From the NCBI GenBank assembly GCA_037442205.1, contig JBBIQS010000006.1:62001-126000 (forward strand): a DNA stretch of 64,000 bases, written 5' to 3'. Shown here piece by piece: positions 7,892 to 15,776 of the stretch. Origin of the DNA: JBBIQS01 sp037442205 (lineage in GTDB: Bacteria; Myxococcota; Myxococcia; Myxococcales; UBA5297). A program made the translations under genes and the position numbers. Each line of letters begins with the position of its first letter. Position 1 is the stretch's first letter. The notes under the pieces were generated by a model that was given only the letters and a program-made list of their open reading frames with translations, was not told the origin of the DNA and made no database searches.

Positions 7892-8880
7892 TCAGTACTT
7901 GATGATCCAGTTGACCGTGGCATTGACTGGCCGGGTCTCGTTGCCGCCTGTGGCGGTCGTGTTCCGCCGGGTGACGCTGGGCGCGAACTGGGCCTCGGGA
8001 ATTCCCTGGTTGTGGAGAATCAGGTTCGCGTTGGTCCCATAGGTGTCGGAGGTGGCGGTTGCTACCGTGTGCAGGTGGCTGAGCAGATCGTGTCCCTCGA
8101 CGGAGCCCCGCATTGCCGGTGTTCCCGCCGCCGGCCATGGCGGTCCGGGCGGCGGCGTCGGGATCGCGGCCGCTCGCGTCGCTCACCCCTCGCAGGAACC
8201 GCCCGCGGTAGTCGGGAACGTTGAAGGTGGTGGCGCTGGCCGAGCCGTTGGCAGTGCCGATCGCCGAGAACAGGCGCGGATAGGTGGCGCGGGAGATCGA
8301 GGAGCCGTCGCAGTACAGCCAGCCGTTGGGGATGTTGGCCACCGGCCCGGCGAAGGCCACCACCGTGCCCGGAGGGATCTCCGGCGGCGCTCCGGTGGTC
8401 AGGAAGATGCGCAGCGCGCCGTTGATGGAAAGCAGGTTGGTCCCCGGCGCCACGTCCACCCCATCGAAGAAGCCGCCGCGGTCGTAGATGACGTGAGCCT
8501 GATCGGTCGCCGGCACGGTCAGGCTGCCAGCGGCGGTGGTGAGGGTGACGTGGTCGACGTAGAGATTGGTGTCGTAGCCGGAGTTGTAGTCGTTGGTGAA
8601 GGCCACCGCGATCTCCGAGGCAAAGCGCGCCGGGCTGACCGCGATGGTGACGTCCTGGCTGGCCACGGTGATGCTGCTGACGTTCACCGTCCCGCCCACC
8701 ACGTTGCGCGCCTCACCGACGTGAAGGGCATTGGCCACCGAGCCCACCTCCTGGCGCGGCGACAGCTCGCTTCCGCCGATCTTGACCCCGACGTAGCGGG
8801 CCGAGCCGTCGAACAGGCCGGCGGGAAACGCGGTGACCGTTCCCAGGAAGGTGGCGTAGTAGCCATCGGACAGCGCCAGC
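7892..8880 (-). pseudogene. Decayed paralogue of the fibre-like protein with phage-tail-collar C-terminus
   Basis: Three lesions are visible. The 5' end, with start and signal peptide, is missing: homology begins abruptly at LALSDGYYATFLG, next to the end of glyS. The region between GGTVNxSSITV and the sandwich domain is deleted in frame compared with the intact paralogue. The collar-like C-terminal domain (PPGTVVAFAGPVANIPNGW, YCDGSSISRATYP, FNVPDYRGRFLRG) then changes frame at a run of four C at 8106-8109 (plus strand); removing one base restores GSVEGHDLLSHLHTV and the typical ending RPVNATVNWIIKY. The homopolymer step could be a sequencing error, but the other two losses cannot. Confidence 0.75.
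8659..8879. repeat. Near-identical repeat shared with 7271-7489 (copy in the pseudogene)
   Basis: Partner of the repeat in the intact gene downstream. Identity stops abruptly after base 8879, which marks the truncation point of the pseudogene. Confidence 0.85.
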
Positions 8881-8912
8881 GTCCGGCCGGTTCTTTTCCT
8901 GCAAACGAGAGC

Positions 8913-11075
8913 CTAGGCCTGCGGCTGCTCGCCGGCCTGGATCTTGGAGAAGTCGGCGATCCCGCCGAAGAGCCTGCCGATGGCCACCAGCAGCGCCACC
9001 CGGTTCTCCTTGAGCCGCTGGTCGTCGGCCAGCACGCGCACCTTGTCGAAGAACAGATCCACCGCTGGCTTGAGCGAGGTGATCTCGCGCAGCGCCCCGG
9101 GGAAGTCCTGGCTCTTGACCGCGCCCTCGATTCGGCCGCGGGTCGACTCGTAGAGCTGGTGCAGGTTGCGCTCGGCGTCCTCGGCCAGCAGGTTGGTGTC
9201 GATGGTGCCAACGCGGACGTCCTTGGCCTGCTTCTCGATGATGTTGACCACGCGTTTGAAGGCCACGGCCAGCGGATCGAAGTCGGGCAGGCCGACGATG
9301 TTGCTCATCGCCTTGAGGCGCGAGGCGGCGGCCACCATGTCGTCGAAGCCGGCGGAAAGCACCGCCTCGACCACGTCCTTGCGGTTGTTCTCGGCCCACA
9401 GGTTCTTGAGCCGCTCGCGGAAGAAGTCGAGGGCGTCCTTGCGGGTCTTGGCGCGATCGGCCACCCGCCCACCGAGCAGGTCGAGCGACTTGTCGATCGC
9501 CGCGCCCAGCGAGAAGTGGTAGCCGCGGGCCAGCACGATGTTGATCACCGCCAGGCAGGCCCGGCGCAGGCCGTAGGGGTCGGCGGCGCCGGTAGGCCCC
9601 TTGCCGATCCCCAGGATGCCGACGATGGTGTCCAGCCGGTCGGCGATTCCGATCAGCGCCCCCGGGTCCTGGGTGGGCAGCGCGTCGGAGGCGGTGCGCG
9701 GCAGGTAGTGCTCGAAGATCGCCAGCGCCACCTCGGCGGGCTCGCCGCCGGCCTTGGCGTATTCGCGACCCATCACCCCTTGCAGCTCGGGGAACTCGCC
9801 CACCATCCCGGTGACCAGGTCGGCCTTGCACAGGGTGGCGGCGCGGACCACGGTCGAGGTGAACTTGGACTTGTGGTTGCCCTCCACCGCCGCCGCCAGC
9901 TCGTCGCCGATCGAGGTGGCGTCGGCGGCCGCGGCCCCCAGCCCCAGCTGGTGCGCCAGCCAGGTCGCCGAGGTGCGGAAGCGCTCCATCTTCTCGTAGC
10001 TGGTCCCCAGCTTCTGCTGGAAGACCACGCGCTTGAGATCGTCGACCCTGCTGGCCAGCGGGCGCTTCTGGTCCTCGGTGAAGAAGAAGCGCGCGTCGGA
10101 CAGGCGGGCGCGCAGCACCCGCTCGTAGCCGGCCCGGCTGACGGCCTTGTCCTTGACCGGCATGTTGGAGATGGCGACGAAGTTGGGCAGCAGCTTGCCC
10201 TGGCCGTCGACCACCGAGAAGTACTTCTGGTGCCCCTTGGCCTCGCTGACCAGCACCTCGGGCGGCAGGTCGAGGAACTCCTTGTCGAACGAGCCGACCA
10301 CGCCCACCGGCAGCTCGACCAGCCAGGTGACGGTGTCCAGCAGCCCTTCGTCCTCGAGGAGCTTGCCGCCCACCGAGGAGGCCTCGGCGTGGATCTCCTT
10401 GCGGATCAGCTCCTTGCGCTTGTCGGGCTCGGCGATGACGTGGGCCTGGGAGAGCGCCTCGAGGTAGCCGGCGGGCGACTCGAGCTTGATGGGCTTCTTG
10501 GAGAGGAAGCGGTGCCCGAGGGTGGTGTTGCCGCTCTTGACGTCCGAGAACTGCAGCTTCACCGCCTTGTCGCCGTGGAGGGCGCAGATCCACTGCACCG
10601 GGCGGGCGAAGGTCTCCTCCTGCCAGCCCCAGCGCATCGACTTCTTGAAGTGGATCGACTTGACCACCTCCAGCAGCAGCTGCGGCAGGACCTTGGCCGC
10701 CGGCTGCCCCTTCTCCTCGCGCACCGTGTAGACGTAGGGGCCCTTGGGAGTGTCCTTCTTGAGCAGCTTGTCGGTGCCGATGCCCTGGCCGGCGGCCCAC
10801 TTCTCGGCGACCTGGGTCGGCTTGCCCTCGGCGTCGAAGGCCACCTTGACCGGCGGGCCCAACACCTCGCTCGACAGGTCGTCCTGGCGGTCGGCCAGCT
10901 GCGAGACGACGAGCGCCATCCGCCGCGGGGTGCCGTAGGTCTTGATCTCACCGTGGGCCAGCCGCGCCTCGCGGGCCTTGGCGATGAAGGTCTCCTTCAT
11001 CTCCGCCAGCGCCGGCGCCACGAACGACGCGGGAAGCTCCTCGGAGCCGATTTCCAGCAGCAGGTCCTTGGCCAT
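8913..11075 (-). CDS. glyS: Glycyl-tRNA synthetase beta subunit
   Basis: GlyS is the tRNA-binding subunit of the bacterial alpha2-beta2 glycyl-tRNA synthetase. The 720 residues match the family length (about 690-720). The N-terminal LLLEIGSEELPASFV is the family signature, and further conserved stretches include TYGTPRRMALVV, QWICALHGD and LVELPVGVVGSFDKEFL. The C-terminal HD-like and DALR anticodon-binding parts are complete. A GTG at 11084 would abut the AGGAG site, so the ATG at 11075, nine bases from it, is taken as the start. It follows glyQ by 86 bases on the same strand. The stop lies 33 bases before the pseudogene remnant. Confidence 0.97.
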   Translation of the reverse strand: MAKDLLLEIGSEELPASFVAPALAEMKETFIAKAREARLAHGEIKTYGTPRRMALVVSQLADRQDDLSSEVLGPPVKVAFDAEGKPTQVAEKWAAGQGIGTDKLLKKDTPKGPYVYTVREEKGQPAAKVLPQLLLEVVKSIHFKKSMRWGWQEETFARPVQWICALHGDKAVKLQFSDVKSGNTTLGHRFLSKKPIKLESPAGYLEALSQAHVIAEPDKRKELIRKEIHAEASSVGGKLLEDEGLLDTVTWLVELPVGVVGSFDKEFLDLPPEVLVSEAKGHQKYFSVVDGQGKLLPNFVAISNMPVKDKAVSRAGYERVLRARLSDARFFFTEDQKRPLASRVDDLKRVVFQQKLGTSYEKMERFRTSATWLAHQLGLGAAAADATSIGDELAAAVEGNHKSKFTSTVVRAATLCKADLVTGMVGEFPELQGVMGREYAKAGGEPAEVALAIFEHYLPRTASDALPTQDPGALIGIADRLDTIVGILGIGKGPTGAADPYGLRRACLAVINIVLARGYHFSLGAAIDKSLDLLGGRVADRAKTRKDALDFFRERLKNLWAENNRKDVVEAVLSAGFDDMVAAASRLKAMSNIVGLPDFDPLAVAFKRVVNIIEKQAKDVRVGTIDTNLLAEDAERNLHQLYESTRGRIEGAVKSQDFPGALREITSLKPAVDLFFDKVRVLADDQRLKENRVALLVAIGRLFGGIADFSKIQAGEQPQA

Positions 11076-11161
11076 CGTTGCCACTCCTCAGTACGGCAGA
11101 ATCTCGGGATTGAAGCGCCGGCGCTCTCGAGGAGCGGCCGGCGAACCGCTGGACCGGGCCG

Positions 11162-12076
<915 letters not shown>

Positions 12077-12084
12077 GGCCGCGC

Positions 12085-12113
12085 AAGCTAGCGGCCGGGC
12101 GAGGCGAGGTCAA
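12085..12113 (-). promoter_or_regulatory. Putative promoter of glyQ-glyS
   Basis: On the minus strand, TTGACC, a 17-base spacer and TAGCTT end eight bases before the glyQ ATG at 12076, so the transcript would begin at or within two bases of the start codon. Same -10 hexamer as at the ECF sigma gene and at 63942. Confidence 0.55.
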
Positions 12114-12166
12114 CGGCGACGTGGCGCGAGCAAAGCATCGGCCCGGGAAGGGTTGAGGCTAACCAA

Positions 12167-12178
12167 CGGCTCGAGCCG
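12167..12178. promoter_or_regulatory. Palindromic operator candidate of the toxin-antitoxin operon
   Basis: CGGCTCGAGCCG is a perfect 12-base palindrome occupying the -35 position relative to the extended -10 at 12187. Toxin-antitoxin operons are commonly autoregulated by the antitoxin binding such a site; that use here is inference. Confidence 0.4.
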
Positions 12179-12186
12179 ACGTGCGG

Positions 12187-12195
12187 TGCTATGGT
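12187..12195 (+). promoter_or_regulatory. Extended -10 element of the toxin-antitoxin operon
   Basis: TGCTATGGT is an extended -10 (TG-N-TATGGT) ending nine bases before the antitoxin ATG at 12205. No good -35 is seen; the palindrome sits there instead. Confidence 0.35.
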
Positions 12196-12204
12196 TGAAG
12201 GGCC

Positions 12205-12438
12205 ATGGCATCCAACGACGAACTCTTTGCCAATGCCTTGTCCCTCCCCGCTCGTGACCGGGCCAAGCTTGCGCACGAACTCATCGAGAGCCTGGACGAC
12301 GCGACCGATTCCGATGCGGCCGAGTTGTGGCTCTCAGAAATCCGGCGGCGAGCAGCCGAGGTACGAGAGGGCCGAGTGGCGCTCGAGGACTGGGACTCCG
12401 TCTATCGCCGGCTCCAGATGCGCTGGGGCAGGCGCTAG
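12205..12438 (+). CDS. Antitoxin, addiction-module component family (TIGR02574-like)
   Basis: The 77-residue protein has the full pattern of the putative addiction module family PF09720: LFANALSLPARDRAKLAHEL, ELIESLD, then ELWLSEIRRRAAEVREGRV and a C-terminal short helix. Such proteins neutralise the ParE/RelE-type toxin coded directly downstream, here three bases after the stop. The acidic C-terminal half is the usual toxin-binding part. A palindrome in the promoter suggests autorepression. Confidence 0.9.
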   Translation: MASNDELFANALSLPARDRAKLAHELIESLDDATDSDAAELWLSEIRRRAAEVREGRVALEDWDSVYRRLQMRWGRR

Positions 12439-12441
12439 GGA

Positions 12442-12756
12442 GTGAGAGTCGAGATCCATCCGGACGCGGTTGCTGAGCTGACTGCGGCCGGTGACTGGTA
12501 CGAAGCGCAGCGCCCGGGCCTGGGTGCGGACTTCCTGGAAGAGGTCAGGCGCTCCCTTGAGGTCATCGGCGAACGACCGGAAACATGGCCGTCCTGGCCG
12601 GGCCTCCCCATGGACCTCGGCATTCGGTGCTTCTATTTGCCGCGTTTCCCTTTCTCCTTTCCTTTTCAGTGGGAGCGAGAGCGAGTCGTCGTCCTCGCCG
12701 TGGCGCATCAGAGGCGCCGACCGGGGTACTGGCTCGCTCGAGCAGCAAGAGTCTAG
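12442..12756 (+). CDS. ParE/RelE-superfamily toxin
   Basis: The 104-residue protein starts at a GTG after an AGGGA site. It shows the ParE-type pattern VEIHPDAVAELTAAGDWYEA, then PGLGADFLEEVRRSLEVI, and ends with VVLAVAHQRRRPGYWLAR, as in toxins paired with PF09720 antitoxins. ParE toxins poison DNA gyrase and RelE toxins cleave mRNA at the ribosome; the sequence alone does not decide which. All key regions are present, so it is probably functional. Confidence 0.88.
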   Translation: MRVEIHPDAVAELTAAGDWYEAQRPGLGADFLEEVRRSLEVIGERPETWPSWPGLPMDLGIRCFYLPRFPFSFPFQWERERVVVLAVAHQRRRPGYWLARAARV

Positions 12757-12984
12757 AGACGCAATCACGGGTGACCGACTCCCAAGGCGCCGCACTTCCG
12801 ACCGCCCGCAGCGCGCTGCGTTATGAAGGCGAGCGGGCCCTCCCCCGCCCGGGATAATCCGCCGCAAATACAGGTGATCTCAAGGACTTGCCGCACCGCG
12901 CAATCGAGCGACCGCCAAGCCGTTTTCATCCACCCCCGCCTTGTGGTTAGGTGGTGCCCCTTCCTTTAGAGGCGAGATCGAGCC

Positions 12985-14142
12985 GTGGACGGCCTGGGCC
13001 CACTTCCGAAGCAGAGCACGGAGAGCGCCGCCGCGCCGTTCCGCGAGCAGCGCCCTCGGCCCAATGAAGTCGTCCCCGCCGCCCGCACCGACGAGGGGCT
13101 GGCGATCCAGAGCCCGCCTCCCTTCCGCGAATCGAGCGCCGTCCCGCTCGACCGCGAGCGGCTGCTCAAGACCCGGGTCAAGGACCTGGCCCTGCAGATC
13201 ACCGGGACCACGGTCGAGAAGCTGGTCGATCAGCTCTACAAGGAGCTCGCCGCGGTGGGCATCGGCTTCCGCCCGCCCTGCTACCTCTCCGACGAGTGGG
13301 GCTGCCCCGACAGCAAGCCGATCATCGGCATCCCCTTCTACCTGGCCGACGAGAAGCTGGGGCTGATCGAGGGCGAGGTCAGCGAGGTCCGCGAGACCGA
13401 GTCCGAGTCGATTATCTACCTGCGGCACGAGGCCGGCCACGCCTTCTGCTACGCCCACGAGCTCTACAAGCGCGAGGACTTCCACGCGCTCTTCGGCCCG
13501 TACACCCGCCCCTACCTCGAGGAGTACAAGGTCCAGCCGTTCAGCCGCTCCTACGTGCGCCACATCCCGGGCTGGTACGCGCAGAAGCACCCCGACGAGG
13601 ACTTCGCCGAGACCTTCGCCGTCTACCTGACTCCCGGCTCGAACTGGCGCGAGACGTACAAGGGCTGGCCCGCCCTGCGCAAGCTCGAGTACGTCGAGGC
13701 GCGCATCGCCGAGCTGGGCGCCGGCCAGCCCAAGGTCCTGAGCCGCACTCCCGACCTGGGCGACGTGCCGGTAGAGGCGATGGAGGAGACGGTCGGCGAG
13801 CTGTTCGAGCGCGAGGGGCCGCCGGAGGAGGTGGGCCGCCAGCTGTCGACCCACTTCGACGGCGACCTGCGCGAGATCTTCGCCGCCCCCGGCGCCCACC
13901 CCGCCGCGGCCGGCGACGTGATCGACGCCGGGCGCAGGCAGATCATCACCTCGGTCGCCTACTGGACCGGGCTGGCGCGACCTGCGGTCAAGGCGATGGT
14001 GCTCCACCTGATCGCCCGGCTGCGCGCCCTGAAGCTGTCGGTCCAGCCCGGGGCCGAGGCCGAGTCGCTGGCCCGGTTCTCGGTGCTGGTGACCACCCTG
14101 GCCATGAACCGGGTCTACAGCGGCAAGTTCTGCGAGCTGTAG
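12985..14142 (+). CDS. Putative zinc-dependent metallopeptidase
   Basis: The 385-residue protein starts at GTG. After a proline-rich, low-complexity first 55 residues comes a helical region, then the zinc-binding motif HEAGHAFCYAHE (H148, E149, H152), followed by PDEDFAETFAVYLTPGSNW (about 200-218), which should supply the third metal ligand and is typical of the putative zinc-binding metallopeptidase family (PF15887-like). No signal peptide or transmembrane segment is seen, so it is probably cytoplasmic. It lies upstream of an ATP-grasp ligase gene on the same strand with a 381-base gap. The substrate is unknown. Confidence 0.75.
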   Translation: MDGLGPLPKQSTESAAAPFREQRPRPNEVVPAARTDEGLAIQSPPPFRESSAVPLDRERLLKTRVKDLALQITGTTVEKLVDQLYKELAAVGIGFRPPCYLSDEWGCPDSKPIIGIPFYLADEKLGLIEGEVSEVRETESESIIYLRHEAGHAFCYAHELYKREDFHALFGPYTRPYLEEYKVQPFSRSYVRHIPGWYAQKHPDEDFAETFAVYLTPGSNWRETYKGWPALRKLEYVEARIAELGAGQPKVLSRTPDLGDVPVEAMEETVGELFEREGPPEEVGRQLSTHFDGDLREIFAAPGAHPAAAGDVIDAGRRQIITSVAYWTGLARPAVKAMVLHLIARLRALKLSVQPGAEAESLARFSVLVTTLAMNRVYSGKFCEL

Positions 14143-14523
14143 CCCCGCGGGCGCGCCCCTCCTCCGGCGCGCGAACCGCCGCCTCCATTCGACCGAGTGA
14201 GCGAGCCGGGCGCCGACGCCGACGCCGGCGCCGGCCGGGATGCGCCGGATGCGAAATCTCGGCGCCCCGCTCGAGCGTTGGACAAGGGGAATTGGAGGGA
14301 ACGGCTCCTCGGAGCCCGGCTCCACTCCGTCGGCGGCGCAGGCTCTCGGCCTCGCGCGTCCGACCGAACGGCCACCGAGCGAGCAAAACAGATGCGCAGA
14401 GCACTTCGGCCAGCCGCCGTCGCGCCAGAGCGCGCGCCCGATGAAATTCCCGCCGCCGGGCCCGCCGCGCCGGGGGGCGCGTTGTTTCCTCGGGAGCGAA
14501 GGTTCAAGGTATATAGGGGCAGG
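14143..14523. other. Intergenic stretch, no gene supported
   Basis: Very GC-rich, partly low-complexity sequence (for example the GCCGAC-type runs near 14210-14235). Open frames cross it but lack family features. Just before the next gene, TATATA at 14510-14515 could be a -10 element; with it the transcript would start almost at the ATG. Confidence 0.5.
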
Positions 14524-15570
14524 ATGCGACCACTGAAAATCCCCGTCCTCCACTACCAGCCGCCGGCGGATCCCGAAGATCCGGTGGTAGGGCAGATCTT
14601 CGACGCGCTGCAGGCGCTCGGGCACAAGCCCACCCGCTTCGCGGTCGAGCGCGACGTGCGCAGCCTGCTCAACGGCATCTCGCGCGGGCGGCCGGATCTG
14701 GTGTTCAACATCTGCGAGACCTTCGCCAACAAGAACACCTTCGAGGTCAACGTCGCCGCCTTCCTGGAGCTGATGGAGGTGCCCTACACCGGCTCCGGGC
14801 TCAGCGGGCTGCTGCTGGCCCAGGACAAGGCGCTGGCCAAGAAGCTCTTCAACTTCCACCGCGTCCCCTGCCCCGACTTCGCCGTCTTCCACGGCGACAA
14901 CCTCGACTTCGGCGGCCAGCTGCGCTTCCCGCTGTTCGTCAAGCCGCTGCGCGCCGACGCCTCGATCGGCATCGCCCCCGAGTCGATCGTCTACAGCGTC
15001 GAGCAGCTGTTGCAGCGCATCCGCTACGTCCACTCCCTGGGCGAGGTGGCGATGGCCGAGGAGTACATCGAGGGGCGCGAGCTCTACGTCGGGGTGCTGG
15101 GGGGCGAGCGGCCGACGGCGCTGCCGGTGATCGAGCTGCAGTTCCGCGGCGACTATCCCAAGGACCGCCCGCGCATCGCCGACTACTCCAGCAAGTTCGA
15201 GAAGGACTCCCCGGAGTTCAAGGGGACCCGCTCGGCGGTGGCCCGGGTCAGCGCCGAGCTGCGCCAGCGGCTGCAGACTTTGGCCATCACCGCCTTCGAG
15301 GCCCTGCAGCTGCGCGACTACGCCCGCGTCGACTTCCGCGTCACCCCAACCGGCGACCCCTACGTGCTGGAGATCAACCCCAACCCCTACCTCGAGGCCT
15401 CGGCCGAGTTCGCCATGGCCGCCAAGGCCGCCGGCATCGAGTATCCCCAGCTGATCGAGCGCATCGTCACCCAGGCCGCCGAGCGCGCCCCCAAGAAGCC
15501 CAGCGAGCCCGAGCCCCAGCAGTCGCCCCCGGGCGGCGTCCCGCCCCAGAGCGCCGGCGCCGCCGGCTGA
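14524..15570 (+). CDS. ATP-grasp ligase, D-Ala-D-Ala ligase-like
   Basis: The 348-residue protein starts at the ATG at 14524 after GGGGCAGG; the open frame continues upstream, but that part has no homology features. ATP-grasp elements are in order: DLVFNICETF, a YTGSGLSGLLLAQDKALAK substrate-side loop, PLFVKPLRADASIGI, MAEEYIEGRELYVGVLG, and the metal-binding RVDFRVTPTGDPYVLEINPN. The order and spacing match D-alanine-D-alanine ligases, but this clade often ligates other amino acids or peptides. The C-terminal 30 residues are proline-rich. Its neighbour is a metallopeptidase, so a peptide-making and peptide-cutting pair is possible. Confidence 0.85.
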   Translation: MRPLKIPVLHYQPPADPEDPVVGQIFDALQALGHKPTRFAVERDVRSLLNGISRGRPDLVFNICETFANKNTFEVNVAAFLELMEVPYTGSGLSGLLLAQDKALAKKLFNFHRVPCPDFAVFHGDNLDFGGQLRFPLFVKPLRADASIGIAPESIVYSVEQLLQRIRYVHSLGEVAMAEEYIEGRELYVGVLGGERPTALPVIELQFRGDYPKDRPRIADYSSKFEKDSPEFKGTRSAVARVSAELRQRLQTLAITAFEALQLRDYARVDFRVTPTGDPYVLEINPNPYLEASAEFAMAAKAAGIEYPQLIERIVTQAAERAPKKPSEPEPQQSPPGGVPPQSAGAAG

Positions 15571-15776
15571 GCCAGCCCCGCCCCCATTCCCCTCCATCCT
15601 CCCGCCGGCCTACGGCCGGGCGCCGTCCTGTTGTGCGCTCTGTTCAACGCAGTGCGTTAGCCGGCCTGAGCGCCGAAGTGTGATTGGAGTGGCGTTTTCC
15701 GGGTCTAGGTCGAATAAATGCCGATCCGCCGGGCGCGCAGCCCCGGCTTCTTTCCCACGCACGCACCGGAGGACGC

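Noticed and set aside
7892..8880. Programmed frameshift that would restore a functional fibre protein
   Set aside because: The 5' end and an internal segment are also missing, so a frameshift alone would not give an intact product.
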